Below, in pieces: positions 32,978 through 40,996 of a DNA stretch of 56,601 nt (position 1 is its first letter; each line of letters starts with the position of its first letter). Position numbers and translations under genes: made by a program. Source of the DNA: Lachnospiraceae bacterium (lineage in GTDB: Bacteria; Bacillota; Clostridia; Lachnospirales; Lachnospiraceae); NCBI GenBank assembly GCA_021202335.1, contig JAJQDE010000054.1, positions 1-56,601 of the forward strand. The letters run 5' to 3'. The notes under the pieces are model-generated. The model worked only from the letters and a program-made list of their open reading frames with translations. It ran no database searches and had not been told where the DNA came from.

Positions 32978-34144
32978 ATGAAAATAGCAGTAGCAGGTAT
33001 AGGGTACGTGGGGCTTTCAAACGCCATACTTCTTTCGCAGCACAATGAGGTGGCGGCGGTGGATGTGTTCCAAGAAAAAGCGGACATGATAAACAACAGG
33101 AAATCGCCGATAGTTGATAAGGAAATCGAGGAGTATCTTGCCGAGAAGGAGCTTAACCTTACGGCGACGATAGACGGTGAGTCGGCGTATAAGGACGCGG
33201 AATATGTAATCATAGCCACGCCAACCAATTACGATCCTGATAAGAATTATTTCGACACAAGCTCTGTAGAGGCAGTCGTGGAGCTTGTGCTTAAGGTAAA
33301 CCCAAACGCCGTGATGGTGATTAAGTCAACCGTTCCTGTTGGCTATACACTGGGCTTGCGCAAGCGCTATGGCGTTGACAATATCATTTTCTCACCCGAG
33401 TTTTTGCGCGAGGGCAGGGCGCTGTATGACAATTTATACCCATCAAGGATAATCGTGGGCGAGCGTTCGTACAGGGCTGAGGTTTTCGCGGACTTACTTA
33501 AGGAAGGCGCGATAAAGGATGACATTCCGACGCTCTTTACCGATACGACTGAGGCGGAGTGTATCAAGCTTTTCTCAAACACCTATCTTGCGCTGCGCGT
33601 GGCGTATTTCAACGAGCTTGACACCTACGCGGAGATGAGGGGGCTTGACACGAAGCAGATTATAGAGGGCGTAGGGCTTGACCCCAGAATCGGGACGCAT
33701 TACAATAACCCCTCATTTGGCTACGGCGGCTACTGTCTGCCAAAGGACACCAAGCAGCTTCGGGCGAATTTTGAGAATGTGCCGAACAACCTTATCTCGG
33801 CAATCGTCGATTCAAACAGGACGAGGAAGGATCACATTGCGGACATGATTTTGGCAAAGCATCCGAATATTGTCGGCGTTTACAGGCTTACGATGAAAAC
33901 AAATTCCGACAATTTCCGTCAGTCGTCAATTCAGGGCATTATGAAGCGTATCAAGGCAAAGGGCATCGAGGTTGTAGTCTATGAGCCGACGCTGAAAGAG
34001 GACAATTTCTTCCGCTCAAGGGTGATACGCAGCCTTGACGAGTTCAAGAAAATGTCTGATGTCATCATAGTAAACCGCGTGACGGACGAGCTTAAGGATG
34101 TGGAAGAAAAGGTATATACAAGAGATATTTATGGAAGGGATTAG
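32978..34144 (+). CDS. ugd: UDP-glucose 6-dehydrogenase
   Basis: Oxidises UDP-glucose to UDP-glucuronate with two NAD+, a precursor for capsule or wall polymers. The 388-residue product has the NAD fold [10 protein letters not shown] at its N-terminus, the conserved [21 protein letters not shown], and the catalytic cysteine in [14 protein letters not shown] at 32978 is chosen because GGAG lies six bases upstream and the family start MKIAVAG fits; ATG at 32966 would place the Shine-Dalgarno inside the gene. It has its own promoter. Confidence 0.95.
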   Translation: MKIAVAGIGYVGLSNAILLSQHNEVAAVDVFQEKADMINNRKSPIVDKEIEEYLAEKELNLTATIDGESAYKDAEYVIIATPTNYDPDKNYFDTSSVEAVVELVLKVNPNAVMVIKSTVPVGYTLGLRKRYGVDNIIFSPEFLREGRALYDNLYPSRIIVGERSYRAEVFADLLKEGAIKDDIPTLFTDTTEAECIKLFSNTYLALRVAYFNELDTYAEMRGLDTKQIIEGVGLDPRIGTHYNNPSFGYGGYCLPKDTKQLRANFENVPNNLISAIVDSNRTRKDHIADMILAKHPNIVGVYRLTMKTNSDNFRQSSIQGIMKRIKAKGIEVVVYEPTLKEDNFFRSRVIRSLDEFKKMSDVIIVNRVTDELKDVEEKVYTRDIYGRD

Positions 34145-34205
34145 GACTTTTGGTAACGGCATATAGTTAATGTATAATCAGTCTTTTGAAATGGAGGGAA
34201 AAGAC

Positions 34206-34475
34206 ATGATGTATCCTTATATGGAATTAGCAGACGAAACGGAAATTGTGCATTCGCATATTATAAACGAGGATGGGATAAAAAAGGTATTGGTTAATTT
34301 TGAAAGACCTACTGATACCGGCTTCGATTCGGCAAGGTGTGAATTGCCAAGCTATAAGTGGATTTTTGCAGAAGGCTATTCGGATAGGGAAATCGCGATG
34401 TTTGAACAGCTGCTGCACAGTAATGCACATTTGCTGTATAAATATGCTGAAAGCGGGGGAGTTCAGATTGCCTAA
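34206..34475 (+). CDS. Small protein of unknown function paired with DUF4160
   Basis: 89 residues, no signal peptide or membrane segment, acidic. I do not recognise a named domain. ATG at 34206 follows GGAGGG by eight bases; a second ATG is adjacent, and an in-frame ATG at 34170 lies before the ribosome site. The stop overlaps the next start by eight bases, so the two genes form a translationally coupled pair. Small gene pairs with DUF4160 are sometimes discussed as toxin-antitoxin-like, but nothing here proves it. Confidence 0.7.
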   Translation: MMYPYMELADETEIVHSHIINEDGIKKVLVNFERPTDTGFDSARCELPSYKWIFAEGYSDREIAMFEQLLHSNAHLLYKYAESGGVQIA

Positions 34476-34746
34476 ATTATTTACCGTAAGCGGTTATATC
34501 GTGTATTTTTGGTCAAACGAAGAAGGAGAACCCATCCATGTTCATGTATCTAAGGGGAAAACAAGCCCAAACGCAACAAAGCTGTGGCTGACAAGAGATG
34601 GCGGATGTATTGTGGCAAACAACGGAAGCAAAATTCCAGATAGGGAATTGAGCGAATTGATGGAGTTTATATCCGCGCAGTTCTTTTTGATTTGCAGCAG
34701 GTGGAAAGAGTTTTATGTTACGGATACAATTAAATTTTATTGCTAA
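34468..34746 (+). CDS. DUF4160 protein
   Basis: 92 residues. The signature of DUF4160 is clear: YIVYFWSNEEGEPIHVHVSKG near the N-terminus. The start is TTG at 34468, set by GGGGGAG (34455-34461) six bases upstream and by the family start MPKLFTVSGY; the nearest in-frame ATG at 34444 lies well before that site and inside the upstream gene. It overlaps the preceding gene by eight bases. Function unknown. Confidence 0.8.
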   Translation: MPKLFTVSGYIVYFWSNEEGEPIHVHVSKGKTSPNATKLWLTRDGGCIVANNGSKIPDRELSELMEFISAQFFLICSRWKEFYVTDTIKFYC

Positions 34747-34770
34747 TGTTTGAGATAGGCAGGTATATTT

Positions 34771-36261
34771 ATGAGAAGATGTGGCGTATTGATGCCCGTG
34801 TCAAGTATTCCGACGAGGTTTGGCATAGGCGGCTTTTCAAAAGAGGCATATGATTTTGTGGATTTTCTGGCGGACTCCGGACAGTCGCTTTGGCAGATTT
34901 TACCGCTGGGGCCAACAGGCTATGGGGACTCACCCTATCAGTCGTTTTCGACATTTGCCGGCAATCCGTATTATATCAGCCTTGACAGCCTGATTGACGA
35001 AGGGCTGCTTAGCGAAAAGGAGTGCGCGGCGGCGGACTCCGGAGATGATGAATGTAAGGTTGATTACGAAAAGATTTATAACACAAGATTTAAACTCCTG
35101 CGGAAAGCGTTTGACAGGGCGGACATCACAAAAAACGCCGCTTATCGCAAATTCGTTGAGGAAAATAAGGAGTGGCTTGACGACTACGCGATGTATATGG
35201 CGGTCAAGGATTTTCTTGGGGGCATTTCATGGATTGAGTGGGACGAGGGTCTGCGCCTAAGAAAGCCCGAAATCATGGCGGAATATCGAAAAAAGCTTGC
35301 GGATGAGATAGAATTTTACTGTTATCAGCAGTACCTTTTTAGCGCGCAGTGGCAAAGGCTAAAGGCATATGCCAACAAAAAGGGCGTAAGCATTGTGGGC
35401 GATATACCGATTTACGTGGCGTTTGACAGCGCTGACACCTGGGCAAACCCGGAGCTTTTCCTGCTTGATGAGAGCAACCGGCCGGTGGCGGTGGCAGGCT
35501 GTCCGCCTGACGCGTTTTCCGAGACGGGGCAGCTTTGGGGGAATCCGCTTTACCGCTGGGAATATCACGAGGAAACAGGCTTTGCATGGTGGCTTAGGCG
35601 GCTTGAATATTGCTTCAGGCTTTATGATGTGGTGCGCATCGACCATTTCCGGGGCTTTGACGAATACTGGGCGGTGCCCTACGGCGATAAGACCGCCCAA
35701 AACGGCGAGTGGAAAAAGGGACCGGGCTATAAGCTCTTTGACGCGGTGAAAAAAACACTTGGAAAGCGCGAGGTGATTGCCGAGGATTTGGGCTTTTTGA
35801 CTCCGAGCGTTTTAAAGCTTGTGAAAAAAACAGGCTTTCCCGGCATGAAGATTTTGCAGTTTGCGTTTGACTCGCGGGAGGAGAGCGATTATCTTCCTTA
35901 TAATTATCCGAAGAACTGCGTCGTGTACACGGGAACGCATGACAACAATACGGTAAAGGGCTGGATAGGGGAAACGGGCAGGAAGGACTTGGCGTTTGCG
36001 CGGAAATTTTTGAACGTTACGCGAAATGCGGCAATACCCGACAGCATGATCAGGGCGGCGCTTGGAAGCGTGGCGGACACGGCGATTATCCCGATGCAGG
36101 ATTATCTCGGGCTTGGAAGCGAAGCAAGGATAAATACTCCCTCCACACTGGGCGGAAACTGGGAATGGCGGATGGAGCGCGGCGCGTGTACAAAAGAGCT
36201 TTCGGAGCGTATGCTGGAGCTTTCGCGGGTGTACGGCAGGACAAAAAGGTCTGACAGGTAA
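34771..36261 (+). CDS. malQ: 4-alpha-glucanotransferase (amylomaltase)
   Basis: Transfers alpha-1,4-glucan segments between maltodextrins so that phosphorylase can use short chains. GH77 features in the 496-residue product: RRCGVLMPVSSIPTRFGIGGF, WQILPLGPTGYGDSPYQSFS, the catalytic region VRIDHFRGFDEYWAVP (nucleophile Asp), AEDLGFLTPSV (acid Glu) and TGTHDNNTVKGW. AGGCAGG lies before the ATG. It completes the alpha-glucan set with the debranching enzyme and glgP. Confidence 0.96.
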   Translation: MRRCGVLMPVSSIPTRFGIGGFSKEAYDFVDFLADSGQSLWQILPLGPTGYGDSPYQSFSTFAGNPYYISLDSLIDEGLLSEKECAAADSGDDECKVDYEKIYNTRFKLLRKAFDRADITKNAAYRKFVEENKEWLDDYAMYMAVKDFLGGISWIEWDEGLRLRKPEIMAEYRKKLADEIEFYCYQQYLFSAQWQRLKAYANKKGVSIVGDIPIYVAFDSADTWANPELFLLDESNRPVAVAGCPPDAFSETGQLWGNPLYRWEYHEETGFAWWLRRLEYCFRLYDVVRIDHFRGFDEYWAVPYGDKTAQNGEWKKGPGYKLFDAVKKTLGKREVIAEDLGFLTPSVLKLVKKTGFPGMKILQFAFDSREESDYLPYNYPKNCVVYTGTHDNNTVKGWIGETGRKDLAFARKFLNVTRNAAIPDSMIRAALGSVADTAIIPMQDYLGLGSEARINTPSTLGGNWEWRMERGACTKELSERMLELSRVYGRTKRSDR

Positions 36262-36288
36262 GAGCAAAGCGACAAGGGGGCTTATAGG

Positions 36289-37356
36289 TTGAAAATGAAA
36301 CGCGGAAACATCCTACAAAAACAGGCGGTGAATATACTTGCGGCTTTGGCAGCGGTATGCCTTTTTGGCTGTGGCAGCCAAAGCGAAAACACCAATCTGC
36401 AGGCGGGCATGGAGCTGATTGAGCAGTATGATTTTCAGGGGGCGCTTGAGTGCTTCGACCTTGCGAGGCTTAACAATGAGGATCTGCAGCTTACAAGCAG
36501 AGGCGAGGGGCTTGCATATATGGGGCTTGGCGAATACGAGCAGGCGCAGGACGCGTTTTTGGCTTCCATACAGAATGCGGGGAATAAGCTGACCGCATTG
36601 GAGTACGATACCAACTATTATCTTGCCGCAGCGTACATGAAGCAGGGGAAATATACCGAGGCGTATGACATTTATTCGGCGATTATCGCCTTAAAAAGCA
36701 AGGAAACGGACGCCTATTACCTTCGCGCCTGCGTGCTTTTGCAGCAGGGCGATTATGAAGCGGCAGTCGCTGATTTTGAGAAGGTGTTTGCTCTTGAGCC
36801 GGACGATTTGGGGCTTGTGACGGACGCGTATGTCGAGATGCAGGCGGCGGGCTTTGGAGAGGAGGGCAAGACCTTCCTTTTGGAGCTTATGGAGGAGCGG
36901 GAAAAGAGCCTTTCCGACGGGGATAAGGGCACGATTTACTATTACCTTGAGGATTACCAAAACGCGAGAACCTATTTGGACGGTTATCTGAACGGGAGCG
37001 ACGCCAAACGCTCGCTGCTCTTGGGGCAGACCTATGAGAAGCTTGGCGATATGAACTACGCGACGGTCGTGTATCAGACCTATCTTGCTTCCAATGAGCC
37101 GGACGCCGCGATATACAACAGCCTCGGCATGTGCTATATGGCTCAGGAGAAGTATGAGGAGGCGCTTGAAGCGTTTGAGGCAGGGCTTGCGACGGACAGC
37201 GGAGAGTATCTGCAGGAGCTTAAATTCAATATGATAGCGGCATATGAATATTCCGGCGAGTTCACGCAGGCAAGGACGCTCATGGAGGAGTATCTTCAGG
37301 CATATCCCGATGATGATAAGGCAAAGCGGGAATATGAGTTCTTACAGACGCGGTGA
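36289..37356 (+). CDS. TPR-repeat lipoprotein
   Basis: Membrane-anchored scaffold of unknown partner, 355 residues. A lipoprotein signal ends in VCLFGC (Cys about 28), followed by some eight tetratricopeptide repeats, for example NYYLAAAYMKQGKYTEAYDIYSAI and IYNSLGMCYMAQEKYEEALEAFE. TTG at 36289 is chosen because AAGGGGG (36274-36280) lies eight bases upstream; the ATG at 36295 is 14 bases away. It follows malQ by 27 bases and may share its transcript. Confidence 0.85.
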   Translation: MKMKRGNILQKQAVNILAALAAVCLFGCGSQSENTNLQAGMELIEQYDFQGALECFDLARLNNEDLQLTSRGEGLAYMGLGEYEQAQDAFLASIQNAGNKLTALEYDTNYYLAAAYMKQGKYTEAYDIYSAIIALKSKETDAYYLRACVLLQQGDYEAAVADFEKVFALEPDDLGLVTDAYVEMQAAGFGEEGKTFLLELMEEREKSLSDGDKGTIYYYLEDYQNARTYLDGYLNGSDAKRSLLLGQTYEKLGDMNYATVVYQTYLASNEPDAAIYNSLGMCYMAQEKYEEALEAFEAGLATDSGEYLQELKFNMIAAYEYSGEFTQARTLMEEYLQAYPDDDKAKREYEFLQTR

Positions 37357-37388
37357 GCGGCACGGTACATGACACCGGTGTCATAAAA

Positions 37389-37434
37389 ACACAAGATATT
37401 GTGCCCGACAAAAAAAGAACATACGATATTTAGT
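37389..37434 (+). promoter_or_regulatory. Tandem NrdR boxes before nrdD
   Basis: ACACAAGATATTGTGC (37389-37404) matches the NrdR-box consensus well; ACATACGATATTTAGT (37419-37434) is a weaker second box. Their starts are 30 bases apart, about three helical turns, as expected for NrdR pairs. They lie directly upstream of the -35 element and predict repression of nrdD when deoxynucleotide or ATP status is high. Confidence 0.75.
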
Positions 37435-37442
37435 GGTGGCTG

Positions 37443-37471
37443 TTGACATAATTCTTTCTATCTGATATGAT
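37443..37471 (+). promoter_or_regulatory. nrdD promoter
   Basis: TTGACA (37443-37448), 17-base spacer, TATGAT (37466-37471): near-consensus sigma-A promoter, just after the NrdR boxes. Confidence 0.85.
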
Positions 37472-37551
37472 TGTTCCAAATGGCGTTTCAACGCAGCAGC
37501 GAAGCCGGAAGGGCAGGCTGCCGAGCTGGGGCCGGGGAAGGAGCAGATTTA

Positions 37552-39948
37552 ATGTTAAATGTGATAAAGAGGGACGGCAGTGAGGCGGAATTCGGTCTTG
37601 GCAAAATCAGCGCGGCGATTATCAAGGCATTGGACGCAACGCAGATGCATTATAATCAGGATATTGTCGACCTGCTGACCTTGAGAGTGACGGGAGATAT
37701 CCAGGAAAAGGTTAAGGATGGCAGAGTCCATGTGGAGAACATTCAGGACAGCGTGGAAAAGGTTTTGGAGCAGTCCGGCTACACGGAGGCTGCAAAGGCG
37801 TTTATTCTTTACAGGAAGCAGCGGGAAAAAATGCGCAATATGAAGTCCACCATCCTTGATTACAAGGAGGTTGTCAACAGCTACGTGAAGGTAGAGGATT
37901 GGCGCGTGAAGGAAAATTCCACTGTCACTTATTCCGTGGGCGGGCTTATTCTATCCAATTCGGGCGCGGTGACGGCAAACTACTGGCTTTCGGAAATTTA
38001 TGATGAGGAGATTGCCGAGGCGCACAGAAACGCCGACATCCATATCCACGATCTGTCGATGCTCACGGGCTACTGCGCGGGCTGGTCGCTGAAACAGTTG
38101 ATAAAAGAAGGGCTTGGCGGCATCGCGGGGAAAATCACCTCAGCGCCGGCAAAGCATTTGTCCGTGCTCTGCAATCAGATGGTCAATTTCCTTGGCATTA
38201 TGCAGAATGAATGGGCGGGAGCGCAGGCGTTCTCTTCGTTTGACACATATCTTGCGCCATTTGTAAAGGCGGACGGGCTTTCATACAGGGAAGTGAAAAA
38301 GTGCATTGAGGCATTTATATATGGCGTAAACACGCCCAGCCGCTGGGGAACTCAGGCGCCCTTCAGCAATATCACGCTGGATTGGACGGTTCCTGACGAT
38401 TTGGCAGAGCTTCCCGCGATTGTAGGCGGCGAGGAGATGGATTTCTGTTATAAGGACTGCAAGCGCGAGATGGATATGATAAATAAGGCGTTTATCGAAA
38501 CGATGATAGAGGGTGACGCCAACGGAAGAGGCTTTCAGTACCCGATTCCCACGTATTCAATAACACGTGATTTTGACTGGAGCGACACGGAAAACAATCG
38601 CCTGTTATTTGAAATGACGGCAAAGTACGGGACGCCGTATTTCTCAAATTATATCAACTCCGACATGCAGCCCTCCGACGTGCGCAGCATGTGCTGCCGG
38701 CTGCGCCTCGACCTGCGCGAGCTGCGTAAAAAAACGGGCGGTTTCTTTGGATCGGGCGAGAGCACGGGGAGCGTGGGAGTTGTGACCGTGAACATGCCGC
38801 GCATCGCTTATCTTGCAAAGAACGAGGAGGACTTTTACAGACGTCTTGACCACGTTATGGATATCAGCGCGCGTTCGCTTAAAATTAAGAGAAATGTCAT
38901 TTCAAAGCTTTTGGATGAGGGGCTGTATCCGTATACCGGGCGTTATCTTGGCAGCTTTGAAAACCATTTTTCCACCATCGGTCTTATCGGCATGAACGAG
39001 GCGGGGCTTAACGCGAAATGGCTTAGGAAGGACTTGTCGCATAAGGAAACGCAGGAGTTCACAAAGGCGGTTCTGAACCATATGCGTGAGCGTCTTTCCG
39101 ATTATCAGGAGCTTTACGGGGATTTATACAACCTTGAGGCGACGCCGGCGGAGAGCACGACGTACAGGCTTGCAAAGCACGACAGGGCGCGCTATCCGGA
39201 TATCATCACGGCAGGGCACGAGGGAAATACGCCCTATTACACCAACTCGTCACATTTGCCGGTCGATTATACCACGGATATTTTTGACGCGCTTGACATA
39301 CAGGACGAGCTTCAGACGCTTTATACATCGGGGACGGTTTTCCATGCCTTTTTGGGCGAGAAGCTGCCCGACTGGAAGGCTGCGGCGGAGCTTGTCAGGA
39401 CGATTGCGGAAAATTACAAGCTTCCGTATTATACCATTTCGCCCACCTATTCCATCTGTCAGGAGCACGGATATCTGAGCGGAGAGCAGAAGCGCTGCCC
39501 GAAGTGCGGAAGGGTGACGGAGGTTTACAGCCGCATTACGGGCTATTACCGTCCTGTGCAGAACTGGAACGACGGAAAGCTGCAGGAATATGAAGACCGC
39601 ACCGAATACAGGATGGACGGCATGACGCGCGCGGCTTCGGGAAAGGAGCCGGCACAGGCTGTGACCGCGTCGAAGAAGGCGGCGGAAATCCGCTCGATAA
39701 AGAGAAACGACAAGAATAAAACAATGCTTTTTACGACGAAAACCTGTCCGAATTGCAGTCTTGCAAAGGAATATTTGAAGAATGTGGATTACACGGTGGT
39801 TGATGCGGAGGAGAACGCCGAGCTTGCGATACAATACGGCGTAATGCAGGCTCCCACGCTCGTAATCGTGTCAGGGCAGTCGCAGCAGAAGTACGTGAAC
39901 GCGTCAAATATCAGGCGTTATGCGGAGTTTTTGAAAACAAGTGTATAA
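37552..39948 (+). CDS. nrdD: Anaerobic ribonucleoside-triphosphate reductase NrdD with C-terminal thioredoxin-like domain
   Basis: Glycyl-radical enzyme making deoxynucleotides without oxygen. The 798-residue product has an N-terminal ATP-cone (about residues 1-95, LNVIKRDGSEAEFGLGKI), the catalytic barrel, a zinc-type CPKCGRVTEVYSRITGYYRPVQNWN segment with the radical Gly in RITGY, and, unusually, about 75 C-terminal residues resembling glutaredoxin/thioredoxin with CPNC. The fused domain may supply electrons to the enzyme. ATG at 37552 follows AAGGAG; the frame upstream overlaps the promoter. The activating enzyme NrdG is not in the window. Controlled by the tandem NrdR boxes. pyrF follows after 18 bases. 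Confidence 0.93.
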   Translation: MLNVIKRDGSEAEFGLGKISAAIIKALDATQMHYNQDIVDLLTLRVTGDIQEKVKDGRVHVENIQDSVEKVLEQSGYTEAAKAFILYRKQREKMRNMKSTILDYKEVVNSYVKVEDWRVKENSTVTYSVGGLILSNSGAVTANYWLSEIYDEEIAEAHRNADIHIHDLSMLTGYCAGWSLKQLIKEGLGGIAGKITSAPAKHLSVLCNQMVNFLGIMQNEWAGAQAFSSFDTYLAPFVKADGLSYREVKKCIEAFIYGVNTPSRWGTQAPFSNITLDWTVPDDLAELPAIVGGEEMDFCYKDCKREMDMINKAFIETMIEGDANGRGFQYPIPTYSITRDFDWSDTENNRLLFEMTAKYGTPYFSNYINSDMQPSDVRSMCCRLRLDLRELRKKTGGFFGSGESTGSVGVVTVNMPRIAYLAKNEEDFYRRLDHVMDISARSLKIKRNVISKLLDEGLYPYTGRYLGSFENHFSTIGLIGMNEAGLNAKWLRKDLSHKETQEFTKAVLNHMRERLSDYQELYGDLYNLEATPAESTTYRLAKHDRARYPDIITAGHEGNTPYYTNSSHLPVDYTTDIFDALDIQDELQTLYTSGTVFHAFLGEKLPDWKAAAELVRTIAENYKLPYYTISPTYSICQEHGYLSGEQKRCPKCGRVTEVYSRITGYYRPVQNWNDGKLQEYEDRTEYRMDGMTRAASGKEPAQAVTASKKAAEIRSIKRNDKNKTMLFTTKTCPNCSLAKEYLKNVDYTVVDAEENAELAIQYGVMQAPTLVIVSGQSQQKYVNASNIRRYAEFLKTSV

Positions 39949-39966
39949 AATTTGCGGAGATTGAAA

Positions 39967-40896
39967 ATGATAGATAAGCTGATTGAAAAAATAAAAAAGA
40001 CAGGCGCGCCGATTGTGGTGGGGCTTGACCCGATGCTTCAATTTGTGCCCGAGCATATCAAAAAGACCGCTTTTGCGTCAAAGGGGGAAACCCTTGAGGG
40101 CGCGGCGGAAGCGGTTTGGATTTATAATAAGGAAATTATCGACAGCATTTACGATTTGATTCCGGCTGTGAAGCCCCAGATTGCAATGTATGAGCAGTTT
40201 GGAGTGCCGGGGCTTGCGGCATTTCAGAAAACGGTGGACTATTGCAGGGAGAAGGGGCTTATTGTGATTGGCGACGTCAAGCGCGGAGACATCGGCTCGA
40301 CCTCGTCCGCATACGCTTCGGCGCATCTTGGCAGGGTTTTGGTCGGAAACCGTATGTGTACGGCATTTGGCGAGGATTTTGCCACGGTGAACCCCTATCT
40401 TGGCACGGACGGCATACAGCCCTTTATTGATGTATGCAAAGAGGAGAAAAAGGGCATTTTTATATTGGTAAAAACCTCTAACCCGAGCAGCGGCGAGTTT
40501 CAGGACAGGCTGATTGACGGCAAGCCGCTTTACGAGCATGTCGGCGAACAGGTAGCGGCGTGGGGAGAGCAGCTTATGGGCGAAAACGGTTACAGCTATG
40601 TGGGCGCGGTGGTCGGCGCCACCTATCCGGAGCAGGGAAGGCTGCTGCGCAGGGTGATGCCGAAATCCTTTATTCTTGTGCCGGGCTATGGAGCGCAGGG
40701 CGCGACGGGCAGGGATCTGGTGCACTTTTTTGATAAGGACGGGCTGGGCGCCATCGTAAATTCCTCAAGAGGCATCATCGCAGCCTACCGAAACGAAAAA
40801 TACGCCGGCTTCGGCGCAGAGGGCTTTGCTGAGGCTTCAAGGCAGGCAGTGCTTGACATGATTGCGGATATTCAGGGCGCTTTGCATTTAATTTAA
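39967..40896 (+). CDS. pyrF: Orotidine 5'-phosphate decarboxylase, type 2
   Basis: Last step of UMP synthesis. The 309 residues fit the longer type 2 form. Seen: GLDPMLQFVPEH, VKPQIAMYEQFG, and the catalytic GDVKRGDIGSTSSAYA, then VNPYLGTDG. ATG at 39967 follows CGGAGA by six bases; TTG at 39952 is in frame but lacks a site. It is probably transcribed with nrdD; no other pyrimidine genes are adjacent. Confidence 0.95.
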   Translation: MIDKLIEKIKKTGAPIVVGLDPMLQFVPEHIKKTAFASKGETLEGAAEAVWIYNKEIIDSIYDLIPAVKPQIAMYEQFGVPGLAAFQKTVDYCREKGLIVIGDVKRGDIGSTSSAYASAHLGRVLVGNRMCTAFGEDFATVNPYLGTDGIQPFIDVCKEEKKGIFILVKTSNPSSGEFQDRLIDGKPLYEHVGEQVAAWGEQLMGENGYSYVGAVVGATYPEQGRLLRRVMPKSFILVPGYGAQGATGRDLVHFFDKDGLGAIVNSSRGIIAAYRNEKYAGFGAEGFAEASRQAVLDMIADIQGALHLI

Positions 40897-40902
40897 AATT
40901 GA

Positions 40903-40931
40903 TTGAATAAATAACGGGAATCTGTTACAAT
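40903..40931 (+). promoter_or_regulatory. secA promoter
   Basis: TTGAAT (40903-40908), 17-base spacer, TACAAT (40926-40931). The start codon of secA lies 66 bases downstream. Confidence 0.7.
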
Positions 40932-40996
40932 ACATAATGGTTTGTGTTGTTATGGATTTTGCATTACAGGTAAATTTAAATTGATTGGAGCCAAAA

